From: Pomphorhynchus laevis
Lineage: Eukaryota > Acanthocephala > Palaeacanthocephala > Echinorhynchida > Pomphorhynchidae
Length of the DNA stretch: 64,000 nucleotides
Direction of reading: 5' to 3'
Assembly (NCBI GenBank): GCA_012934845.2
Contig: WNNJ02000273.1
Location: forward strand, 1-64,000
Positions 54,330-64,000 of this stretch are shown piece after piece (position 1 is the first letter of the stretch; each line of letters begins with the position of its first letter). The notes under the pieces were generated by a model that was given only the letters and a program-made list of their open reading frames with translations, did not search any database and was not told where the DNA came from. The translations under genes and the position numbers were made by a program.

Positions 54330-54640
54330 TATCAATCTAAAGCCATATCTATCATGAAAGGCATAATTCTCAATTGGCCGCCAACTTTCGACTGTCACAT
54401 TGTGCGCTCAATTTGTTAAATATGTTGCCTCAGGAAGTCATCGCTGCTTCTTCAATGAAGCACTTCAAGCGACTTTGCCTAGCATCGATGGAGAATCGAC
54501 ACTCACACTGCTACAAATATCTTGAATCCTGCTCGATGATCTTGATGCGGATAATTAAATGATTACTCTACTTTGATTTGTAAACTTTACGTTTTTGTTC
54601 AGGCAAAACAGCTTCTCAGCAAACGCCTTGTATTTAATAA
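54330..54640 (+). mobile_element. CR1-like LINE C-terminus, opposite strand
   Basis: The frame 54374-54562 encodes CALNLLNMLPQEVIAASSMKH, then FKRLCLASME, the closing WNxLPxxVxxAxSxxxFK motif of CR1-like LINEs. The sequence differs from family B at 53062. It lies tail outward from the family B copy, with only about 40 bases between. Confidence 0.65.
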
Positions 54641-54780
54641 TAACTCACCTTTTATTTAGATCATTATGAACAAAAAGGTATTAATTACATTGGGAGATCA
54701 TTTCTGGACGACCGCCATCGTTCCGTAAGATAAGGTCACAATATTACTAAATAGGAAATTATTGTGGTTTTTGTGATGCG

Positions 54781-55044
54781 ATGACGAGTACGTGTTCAGA
54801 AGTAACGAATTCAAATAGTTTAGAAGCGTGCATACAGTCAACCAGCTCTTCGTCAAGATTTGACGATCTTTTGACCACTCCAAAATCATTTGAAGTAGAA
54901 ACTAATACTGATACTCTTGCGTTCAATCATTATATTATGCATCAGTCGAAGACGGAGTTAGATCTGAACGATAGTTCAATCAAATCTTTAATAAAAATTC
55001 AACTCAATCCTTCGTTAAGGATGCATCACATGAAACTAATGTGA
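54781..55044 (+). CDS. Unrecognised Ser/Thr-rich frame, maybe LINE ORF1
   Basis: The 87-residue frame starts MTSTCSEVTNSNSLEAC and is rich in Ser, Thr and Asp. It is followed, after a stop, by more readable sequence (TNSIKQPPVLNSTAQPHIK) up to the point where LINE A copy 4 begins at 55095. I do not recognise a family. It could be a truncated ORF1 or an unrelated exon. Confidence 0.25.
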   Translation: MTSTCSEVTNSNSLEACIQSTSSSSRFDDLLTTPKSFEVETNTDTLAFNHYIMHQSKTELDLNDSSIKSLIKIQLNPSLRMHHMKLM

Positions 55045-55094
55045 TGACAAACTCCATCAAACAACCTCCTGTTTTGAATTCTACTGCTCAACCA

Positions 55095-58000
55095 CATATA
55101 AAAGATTTATTTTAACGTGGCAAACACGTACCAGCACACGCTTACATGACCACAACAAAACAAAAATGTAAATCATATGTCAAGAAGGTGTGAACGGAGG
55201 AGGTGTTTGAATGTGATAGATGAGGGTGCGCGGCGGACGTCGAGAGGGAGTAGATTTCAGGCGAGTGAGGCGGCAACGAGGAAGAATCGGAGACCGTAGT
55301 TGTTGGATTTATTGGGAACGTGGAGTAAGAGGGCATGAAGGGAACGCAGCAATAGAAAGGTGAAGCAAGTGTCGTCTAAGAAATAAGGTTGGTGAACGAT
55401 GGGGAACCGACAGCGATGAGATGAAAGTTAAGGAGAAGGCGAAGTTTTATGTCGATGTGAATGGTGGGGCAGGAGAGTTCGGAAAGATATGTGGATGTGT
55501 GGTTGAAGATACGGAGACGAAAGAGCACTCGAACGGCGAAATTGATTATTCGTTGTAGAGGTAGGATGATGAATTTTGGAGAATTTGCGAAAAGGCTGAG
55601 GCAGCAATCGATTTAGAAGAATAGCGATGAAAAAAGACAGCAATGAAAGTCGATAAGAAGGTGGATACAGCGGATGTCACGGAGAATTAGGTTAGAAAAG
55701 CGGACCTTGTCACGGACGAAGGGTTTAAGGGAAAGGTAAACATCAAAACGGAAGCCTACGAAAGTGAGATTGTGTACTATGGGGATGATCGATGAGGCAA
55801 AAGATACAGTGAGTGGAGATATGTTTGGTTTACGAAGAAGGATCCACATCATAATAGACTTGTAAGGGTTTAGAACGAGATAGAGATTGGAGAGACATTT
55901 GTAGATTGAATAACTACAGTTGGAGGCAGAAATGGCGATATCGTGTATGCGATGTGCAGGTACAAGAGCATAGATGAGGATGTCATCGCGTATTGCATGA
56001 CGTTAAAGGAGTAGTGTTTGATAAACGGAGAGAGATCGCCAAGCAGAAGAGATAAAAGCAGGGGAACTAAGACTAAACCTTGTAGGACCTCGCAAAAAAA
56101 GAGGGATAATAGGGGACAAGGATGAATTAGAACAGACGCGAAAGGAACGATCGGATTAATATGGAGCAAACCATGCTACGGAGGAGGAAGAAAAGCCGTA
56201 ATCATAACGAAGGCGAGAAAGGAGGACGGAGTGGTCGACAATGTCGAAGGCGGAGGAGAGTCGAGATAGATGAGAACACTATATAGAGCCTTGTCTCGAG
56301 AAATGAGTAAGTCGTTGTAAACTTTCATGCAGGCGATTTCTGTAAAATGATTAGAGCGGAAAGCGGATTGGAAAATAGGTTAAAGATTGGATGGGGAGAG
56401 ATAAGCGTTGATCTGTATTAAGAAAGGCCGTTCTAAGAGCTTCGAAATAGTAGGGAGAAGTGAATTGAGGCGATAGCTAGAAGAAAGGAAGGGGTCGAGC
56501 GATTATTTTTTAAGACGAAACGAACGATTGCGGATTTTCAGTGTGAAGGGAAGATACGACTGAGGATGGACGAGTTAAACAAGGTTGTGGGAAAAGGGGA
56601 TATCGATGAGCATATGGATCTAAGTATGTGGGTAGGCAGGGGATCGGCAGGTGAGGTTTTGCTGGGCAAGGACAGGATGTCAGATAATACTTAGGTAGGT
56701 GAGACAGGGAGAATATAAATAAGTTTGTCTAGGCAGGGCAGAGTAGGATAGGATGAAGACAGGGGTGTGAGAGAGCAACGTTGATACTTTAGTCTGAAGA
56801 AATGACGAATAATCATGGTTATTGATGTTGCACGGCGAAGAGGAGCGATCAAGGATTGAGTTAAAAGTATGCCAGAGAGTCTTAGAGTTAAATGAAGTGA
56901 TGATTTTATGCTGCCAGAATGAGTTGCATTTGTTACGTAGTAGGTTGAGATGAGAATGGCGATGAGCAAGATAGGAATCACGGAATGACGGAGTGATCGA
57001 GCGGAAATCACGTCTGAGAGAGAGGTGATAGACTCGAAATGCATGACGGAGTCGACGCCTTGAGAGTAGGCATTGGATGTCAAACCATGTGGCACGGTGC
57101 AAGCGACGGTGTGGGTAAGGCTTAAAGCGCAACAGAATATCGAGAATGGATGTGAGTTCAGAGTCGAAAAAAAGGCGAGATCGTGAGTTGAGGACTATGT
57201 TATTGCTGGATAGAAAAGACGATCTCAGTAAATCAGAGCGGAGAAGGGAGAGGTCAAGATTTCTCGAAGGGCGTCGTAGGATTGTGGGTTTGTGAAGAGG
57301 GGTGTAGTTGTGAGATCAAGGGTGACGATAAATTGATCGGATAGACCAGGATCGAAAATGGACAGTGAGGTGTAGGCAGCAAAATTATCAGGGTTAGCGA
57401 TGATGTCGGGTGCCCACAAGGATTTGTGTGGGGGTAGTGGAGATGAGTTTGTAGTTATAGTTGGATAGAATGTTGATGAACTGGATAAACAAGATGGTAG
57501 AGGGGCGGTCGAGGCGGATGTTGACGTCGCCAAGAACGATTGAACGGATGGAGGACAAAGAACAATAGGACAGAAGGTCAGCGAGTTTGGTATTTGGTAA
57601 AAATAAAGAGGTAAGAGCAGATAAACCAGTACGGTATACAATGGCGAGATGTAGAGTGCTCGGGTTAGAAGAACGACGAGTGAGAAGTTCAAGAGAGCAA
57701 GGACTGTAAGGGAAAGTGATTTTGCGAAGAGACGCAAGGTGACGGACGAATGCGACAATGCCGCCATGATGAGAGAATTTAGAAGGGGATTTGCTTATGC
57801 GGGACCGGATTTGACTAGTGAGCAACCGGCAGAGAGCAAACGGGGGATGAAGAGGTCGTCAGAATCGAAGTGCCAGGATTCGGTAAGGTCGAAGACATCG
57901 GTGGATTGCTTGGTGAATAGGTTGAGTATGAGATCGGATTTATTGAGAATAGATCTAGTGTTGATGAGGTCGAGGCAGAAACTGTGTGTGGTGGTGATAG

Positions 58001-59105
58001 AGGCTAGTGGAGAAGACACATCGGGGAGATGAAGCGCCATCAAATTTTGGGCGGGTGTAGACAACTTGAAAATTTGCGTCAATGTTTTGGATGGAGAAAG
58101 AGATGTTTCGCCGTTTCCCTCGCGACGGCGTTTTTCGATTCGGGCAGATGAGAGTTAAGCGATTTCGGAGGGAGTGCGATCGGGGAAATGTGTGGCTGAA
58201 GATGACATAAGTTTGAATCGTAGGGAGAGGACAGAAGACGCGTCAGAGCAATGCTTGAAAACAATTTTTATGAGAGGGGGCTGGAAAGGATTAGATTGAG
58301 AAGATTTGTTTAGGCGGATGAATGCGACAGGAGAGACGTTTTAGAAAAATGATGGCTTATCCGCAGAAACACGAGACGAGAGGATGGATCTGAATGTGGA
58401 AACATCGTGGTATAGTCGTGCTTGTGGAGATAAAGAGGTGAAGAAGTGATATTAGTGACGACGCAACGATCGCGAGAAGGAAAGCGTTTTCGTAAAGGAG
58501 GACGAGTAACGTGAGTTGGTGAGATCACGATAGGAGAGCTGGAAGTTGAGGATATCAAGAGAGTAGGTTTGAAAGTGGAAGAAAAAGAGGATTTGAATAA
58601 TATGGAGGGTGGTGAGCGATGTGAGGAAAGGTTATGAGTGGATGGATTTTGGAGGTTGGTTGAGGTGATTTGGATTAAGGGATGTAGGTTATTAAGAAAC
58701 GAGACTGAAGGGAAGAGACGGGGGTGTCAGGAAGCAAATACATGGGATTAGAAGTGCATGTGATGACATGATTAGTGGGCTGACAAAGGACATCAGAAAC
58801 GACTGGGGTGGTTCGAGTGGGCACGTTGGAGGTTGATATGTTTTTATCGGATAGGTCGCGTATGAGTTTTGTGGCACAAAAGCCACATAGGAAGTCTTCT
58901 TAGACTTACTGTTGTCGCATGCGATTGAAGTTCAGACGCTGCAGTCGTGTGTAGAGCACTGTACCTTTAGTTGAGCACAGTTGGTGTCGGTCGTAGCTGT
59001 CTTCTTACGTCATCCCGTCAACGTCCTTGTGTGTTTAAACTGTTAAATTTGCTACTGATTGATCTGGAACTGGATTGATCTGGAACTGGATTGATTGTAA
59101 GTAGT
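55095..59105 (-). mobile_element. LINE family A, copy 4, near full length but decayed
   Basis: It spans from the 3' hairpin (55118) through RT pieces (55428-57132; DIRCIHLLIDF, SFNVMQYA), the endonuclease (57225-57825; VLGDVNIRLDRPS) and ORF1 (58079-59000) to 5' UTR monomers (about 59060-59098). The coding region is broken into a dozen or so frames. The endonuclease GDFN motif reads GDVN. It is the only minus-strand copy reaching the 5' UTR. Confidence 0.87.
59060..59098 (-). promoter_or_regulatory. 5' UTR tandem monomers of LINE A (copy 4)
   Basis: Two and a half copies of TGGATTGATCTGGAAC, read on the plus strand, lie about 40 bases upstream of the ORF1 start. They match the longer array at 61310-61565. 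Tandem 5' UTR monomers serve as promoters in some LINEs; here that role is inference. Confidence 0.6.
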
Positions 59106-59399
59106 TATTAAACAAAGAAGTTTTAATTCATTTGGTGAAGTATTCAAAAATATGTAGAGGCATTCCTCCCTCACATCAATGAAATGTGTTTCTTATATAG
59201 AGATTAAAGACTTGCAGTCATCCCTTAACTCATCGAAAGCATACAGAAATGGTATCAATTGCTGGCTAGCTAAATTACTAATTATTTAGTTATCCCCTAT
59301 CTTAACTACTCTTTTTACAAGGAGCTGTCATTCAGCGATCTTTCTTGACTGTCTAAAGTCGTCTAAAGTTAAACTCATTTCAAAGGATAAAACTGGGCT

Positions 59400-60410
59400 C
59401 AACTTTCGGTTGAATACTTTGAATTACTGGGTGACGATCAATCAACAAAATGCCTAAAATGCTTATCAACAAAATCAGTCATCGATTAACGCTATTTTGC
59501 TTCAACAAAAAATAGTTATTGACATTTTGGATAGTTCCACTTCATGCATCAAAATTTGCATTCAGACAGACTTCAAAAAAGCATTCGAGAGTGTCAATTA
59601 TGTTATTCTATTGAATAAAATTGAGATTAGTGATTTCCCTCTCTGGCAAGTTGCTTGGGTATCTTTGTTTATTTCCGGGCGTAGTCAGTTTATTTCATAA
59701 AACAGATATCATACAGATGTGTTTCCGATACTCGCAGGAGTGCCTCAAGGCGGTGTTATTTCGCCAATGTTATTTGCCATATATATAAATAATCTTAGGC
59801 CCTTGCTTATTAACTCGTGCGGAATCAAATTCGAGGACGACTATAATATGATTTTGTCAGTTTCGGATCCTTATGTTATTCAAAAATTTGTCGAAATGGA
59901 ATTAGATAAGGTCATAATTTGGTGTCTTGAGAATAAAATTAAATTAATTTTTTCGAAATGCAAAGTAATGCCGTTTTGTCCATCTCACAGACGATTTTGT
60001 ATATATCACATAGTTCAGTTCATGATAAAAATGTTGCGATAGTAAATAAATTGAAAATACTCGGTATTCTATTTGTCCAAGATCTATCATGGAATGCTCA
60101 TCTCAACAAACTAGTTTTCGCGACTATTTCTATTGAGAAGACGAAAAAGAGAGGGCTTACCTTCTCAGTATCTCCAGTATGTTTACATATCGCAAATTCT
60201 TCGATCTTGAACTATTCTTATCCATTATTTATGAATTACTCCAAGTATTTATTTTAAACTTAGCAAGGATCATCACCTAGCAAGCAAGATTTGCGGTGTT
60301 CCTTTTGTACCATCGGAAGTAATCCTCTCTAACATACACGTGAAGAATGCGGTGTCGTTACTAAATTCTTAGTCTTTCCTTAAGTTTTTCTCATAGAATA
60401 GTGCTTTCAA
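59400..60410 (+). mobile_element. Non-LTR RT fragment (family C), degraded
   Basis: The frame 59497-59700 encodes QTDFKKAFESVNYVILLNKI and 59719-60042 encodes ILAGVPQGGVISPMLFAIYI, then FEDDYNMILS where FADD is normal. Next comes 59958-60257 with KLKILGILFVQDLSWNAHLNK. These are successive RT blocks of a Jockey/CR1-like LINE. One stop and one shift break it, and both ends are missing. It lies between two LINE A 5' ends that face it. Confidence 0.7.
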
Positions 60411-60439
60411 AAATATTTAAAAAATATTGTCTTGATTAC

Positions 60440-61255
60440 AAAATACTTACAATCAATCCAGTTCCAGATCATACATTTCAGATAAATTCAGTTCCAGATC
60501 AAAAAAGTTTCAGATCAATCAAGCAAGTTTTAAAGTTTTAACACACAAAGAAGTCGATGGGTGGACGTAATAAGACAGCTACGACCGACACAAACTGTGA
60601 TCAAATACAAGTACAGTGTTAAACACTCGACTGCAGCGTCTGGACTACAATCGCTTGCGATAGCAGTAAGTCTAAAGAAGACTTCCTATGCAGCTTTTGT
60701 GCCAACAAACTCATACGCGACCTCTCCCATAAGAACATATGAACCTCCAACGTGTCCACTCAGAACACCCCAGTCGTTTCTGATATACTTTGTCAACCCA
60801 CTGATCCTGTTATCACATGTACTTCTAATATCATGTCTTAACTTCTCGACACACCTCGTCGCTTCCCTTCTGTCTCATTTCTCAATAACCTACATCCCTC
60901 AATCAAAATCACCTCTACTAAACCCACAATCCTTCAGCTCATAACCTTTCCTCACATCATTCACCACCCTCTATATTATCCAAATCCTCTTTGTCTTCCG
61001 CTGTCAAACCTACTCCCTTGATATCCTCAACTCCCAGCAATCCTATCGTGATCTCACCAACTCACGTTACGCGTCCTCCTTTACGGAAACGCTTTACTTC
61101 TCGCGATCGTTGCGTCATCGTCACTAATATCACTTCTTCACCTCTTTATCTTCCCAAGCACGTCTAGACAACGATGTTTCCGCATTCAGATCCATCATCT
61201 CGTCTCTTGTACCTGTGGATAAAACATCCGTTTTCAACAACATCTCTAAACAGGT
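60440..61255 (+). mobile_element. LINE family A, 5' end only, plus strand (copy 6)
   Basis: It starts with degenerate monomers (AATCAATCCAGTTCCAGATC, about 60448-60520). Then come the ORF1 start region (GACGTAATAAGACAGCTACG) and ORF1 sequence to about 61255 (TRPPLRKRFTSRD, CVIVTNITS). It is cut at both sides relative to a full element and mirrors copy 4. Confidence 0.8.
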
Positions 61256-61299
61256 TTGAGATATCATACCTTAAAAAAGTTTGAGATTTAATAAACATA

Positions 61300-61632
61300 T
61301 AATCAATCCAGTTACAGAACAAAAAAAGTTTGAGATCTAATATACATACAATCAATCCAGATCCAGATCATACATTTCAGATCAATCCAGTACCAGATCA
61401 AGCATATTCCAGATCAATCCAGTTCCAGATAATCCCGTTCCAGATCAACATCGTTCCAGATCAATCCAGTTGCAGATCAATCCAGTTGCAGATCAATCCA
61501 GTTGCAGATCAATCCAGTCCCAGATCAATCCAGTTCCAGATCAATCCAGTTGCAGATCAATCCAGCAAATGTAACAGTTTTAACACACAAAGACGTCGAT
61601 AGGTGGACGTAAGACAGCTACTACCGACACCA
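61300..61632 (+). promoter_or_regulatory. LINE A 5' UTR tandem monomer array
   Basis: About 15 copies of a 16-base monomer (CAGATCAATCCAGTTG and variants) run from about 61310 to 61565. They are followed by the LINE A leader (ACACACAAAGACGTCGATAG) and about 28 bases of the ORF1 start before breaking at 61632. This is the best copy of the presumed LINE A promoter region. A frame through it encodes Asp-Gln-Ser repeats and is not a gene. Confidence 0.75.
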
Positions 61633-62387
61633 AATGCGTGCCAGCGCACGCTTACATGACCACAACAAAACTAAACTGTAAAGCAGGTGTCGAGAAGGTG
61701 TGAACGGAGCAGGTGTTTGAATGTGAGAAAGAAGGGGTCGCGGCGGACGTCGAGAGGGAGTTGATTCCAGGCGAGTGAAGCGGCGACGAGGAAGGATCGG
61801 AGACCGTAGTTGTTGGAGTAATTAAAAACGTGGAGTAAGAAGGTATGACGGGAACGCAGCGATAGCGAGGTGGGGCGAGTGTCGTCTAAGAAAGGAAGGT
61901 TGATGAACGATGGGGAGCCGACAGCGATGAGACGAAAAGTAACGAAAAGAAAGCGGAGTTTGATGCGGATGTGGATGGTGGGTCAGGAGAGTTAGGCAAA
62001 ATATGTGGATGTGTGGTCGAAGCGATGGAGACAACAGGGCACTCGAACGGCGGTGTTGATTATTCGTTGTAGAGGTAGGATGATGGATTTTGGAAAATTG
62101 GCGAAAAGGCTAAGGCAGTAATCGATTTTAGGGAAAAGAAGCGATGAAAGAAGAAACATACAAGAACGGAAGTCGATAAGGGGGCGGATACGGCGGATGT
62201 CACGGAGAATTAAGTTAGACGAGCGGACCTTGTCACGGACGAAGGGTTTAAGGGAAAGGTGATCATCGAAATGGAAGCCTAAAATAGTGAGATTGTGTAC
62301 TATGGGGATGATCGATGAGACAAAAGTTACAACGAGTGGAGATATGTTTGGTTTACGGGGGAGGATCCACATTATTTTGGACTTCTC
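61629..62387 (-). mobile_element. LINE family A, copy 5, 3' 760 bases
   Basis: It runs from the 3' hairpin to the RT block KSKIMWILPRKPNISP, with the frame 61992-62390 carrying LFPKIDYCLSLFANFPKS. It begins directly where the plus-strand 5' fragment ends, so the two halves of family A are fused tail-to-leader at 61629-61632. At the right it is cut at 62387 by family D. Confidence 0.87.
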
Positions 62388-63504
62388 CAACAGGTCCGTT
62401 AATTGCTTAGGTATTGATCCATTCTCGTTAGATATATTTCCTACTGGACTATCTATAAACGCAGGAACCAGTAAATGTTCAACTCCAATTATTAACGTCG
62501 CTTACACAAATATTCGTAGTATAGTATCGAAGATTGACGAATTTCGGAACAGATTCTTTACATATAAACCTCAAATAATCGCAGTTACCGAAACTTGGCT
62601 AAATCATGATATTGCTGATAGTATGGTAGCTGTGGATGGGTATTCGATCATCAGGGTTGATCGTAAAGTACGACGAGGAGGCGGTGTTGCACTTTATGTC
62701 AATCAATGTATAAGTGTTGACGATTTTGAATGTTATACTGACACATATGGTACTTGTGAACTGATGGTGGCGAGTCTATCCCATGTAAGAAATAAAGTTA
62801 ATATTGCACTATGTTATAGATCTCCAGGTAGCTTCGTTCTCACTCAGGAATTCTCAGATATTTTGACAAAGGCAGCAATGGGTGACCGGTTCCTCTGTTT
62901 AGGAAACTTCAATATTTCCAGCATCAATATGGATGATCCTCATTCAGGAATAACATCTTCTAGTAAACTAGATCATGACTTGTGGAATTTTCTGTTAGAT
63001 AGCCTACTTCTTGTTCAGCATGTATCAGCACCAACTAGGATTATGAATGATCAAAGTTCTTTGTTGGATTTAATTTTATCTAAATCAATAACAGATGTGC
63101 GTGACATTATGCATGAAGCACCCATAGGAGTTAGTGATCATTGTGTATTGCTTTTTCACTTCTCAGGGATTTCAAATAATATTATCGACGAAGTCGAAAC
63201 TAAAATCTTCAAGCATTGTTGGTATCGTGCGGATCAGTGTAAAATTCTTCAAGCAGCATCGACTATGAACTTTGTAGGCGCTAGCGACGATGTTGAAGAT
63301 TGGAAAGTTTTCCGTTCAGCAATGTGCGAAATAATAGAAAAATACGTTCCTACCAAGATCGTGCATAAAAATAAAAAAGTGAATCCTCCGTGGTTTAATA
63401 GAGAACTTAAATCAGAACTAAGACGAAGAAACCGACTGTTTAAATTAAGCTACAAGGACAATACTTATCGACAGGAATACGTCAATTGTCGTAACTTTTT
63501 CTAA
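62388..63504 (+). CDS. Endonuclease and pre-RT part of LINE family D ORF2
   Basis: This is an APE-like endonuclease of about 240 residues followed by a basic helical linker. The TETWL motif (catalytic Glu) and SDH motif are intact, while Asp of GDFN is Asn. A Met start at 62287 lies inside the neighbouring LINE A copy, so the open frame's first 34 codons are foreign and the true start is lost. The TAA at 63502 interrupts an otherwise open frame that continues to the window edge. Confidence 0.85.
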
Positions 63505-64000
63505 AAGCTTAAAAAACGCAAAAAATTTAACTACGAAATGAGAATAGCTGCGGATTTTCATAGTGCACCAAAACGATTTTGGGCTCACATACGTAGAAAT
63601 AGGACAATTCTTTCTGCAATTTCGTCTCTTCGTATTAATGATAACTTTATCACATCGCCTCAAGATGTAGCCGACACGTTTGCGTCGACTTTTCAACTCG
63701 TAACTAATAACACAGAAATTAACCAGCAATCTCGTGTAAGCCATTCACGAAGTTATTTTGATGTTACTACCGAGGAGGTTTATAGTGAGTTAAATTCTTT
63801 ACCACATTCATCACCTGGTCCGGATGGATTACATCCCCAAATACTAAAGATATTATCAACATTTATTGCTTCACCGTTAGCTTATTTGTTTCAACTATCA
63901 CTAGCTAAGTCAATTCTACCGTTAGATTGGAAAATCGCCACTGTAGTGCCAGTCCACAAAAAAGGAGATCGTCACAATCCTGAAAATTATAGAGCAATAA
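62388..64000 (+). mobile_element. Jockey/CR1-like LINE (family D), runs off the window
   Basis: One frame covers 62388-64000 with a single TAA at 63502-63504. The endonuclease comes first (NVAYTNIRSIVSKIDEF, IIAVTETWLNHDI, RRGGGVALYVNQ, ALCYRSPGS, LGNFNISSINM, GVSDHCVLLFHF). The pre-RT region follows (NPPWFNRELKSELRRRNRLF) and then the start of the RT (SPGPDGLHPQILK, LDWKIATVVPVHKKGDR). The catalytic GDFN motif reads GNFN. Apart from these two faults the copy is well preserved. Its 5' end is missing, because the frame is fused to LINE A copy 5 sequence. Confidence 0.87.

Noticed and set aside
54330-54640. Twin-priming inversion of the family B LINE
   Set aside because: Both the minus and plus pieces contain a C-terminus and differ in sequence, so they are two elements and not one inverted copy.
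61330-61602. Asp-Gln-Ser repeat protein
   Set aside because: It is the translation of the LINE 5' UTR monomer array.

Overview
The window is nuclear DNA of an AT-rich, transposon-packed invertebrate animal. I cannot name the species. The evidence is a spliced host gene with GT-AG introns, a dense and varied set of retroelements, an (AT)n microsatellite, and the absence of any prokaryotic gene organisation. The host introns are either tiny (48, 48, 53 and 53 nt) or huge (5.75, 7.75 and 10.6 kb), and nearly all insertions on the left half lie in the huge ones.

Host content. One conserved gene, a PP2A B56 (PPP2R5-type) regulatory subunit, runs on the minus strand from about 30149 down to 4571. 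Eight exons can be placed with matching splice sites and phases, and together they cover almost the whole conserved HEAT-repeat core. Its N-terminal exon(s) lie further right or are unrecognised. Nested on the opposite strand inside its last large intron is an intronless PGAP2/FRAG1-like reading frame (12172-12846) with one in-frame stop, probably a retrocopy. A possible but unrecognised host exon lies at 34920-35351.

Layout. 1-3790: two Penelope-like elements (PLEs) of one C-terminal GIY-YIG family, head to head across an (AT)n tract. 4400-4745: 3' end of the B56 gene. 5400-11290: degraded non-LTR elements with a C-terminal restriction-like endonuclease. 11345-15025 and 18245-22580: many pieces of a second PLE type whose GIY-YIG domain lies before the reverse transcriptase (Naiad-like), with one almost full-length copy at 18685-21760. 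16002-18222: a tandem satellite of about 380 bp with an inverted arm. 24884-28698: a very young Ty3/Gypsy LTR element in a B56 intron. 30370-37800: more Naiad pieces, hammerhead-like PLE ends and palindromes. 38130-62387: six or more copies of one CR1/L2-like LINE (family A), with an RTE element at 45080-48045 and other CR1-like LINEs. 62388-64000: another non-LTR element running off the right edge.

The most unusual signal is a set of short, nearly perfect foldback palindromes with tiny loops. They often come as two abutting hairpins that share a central core. Several lie at truncated transposon ends or inside LINE copies, where intact paralogues show they are new insertions copied in inverse from the flanking sequence. 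They look like scars of snap-back or template-switch repair synthesis. Retroelements here do not cooperate with the host genes. They fill the large introns and intergenic space.
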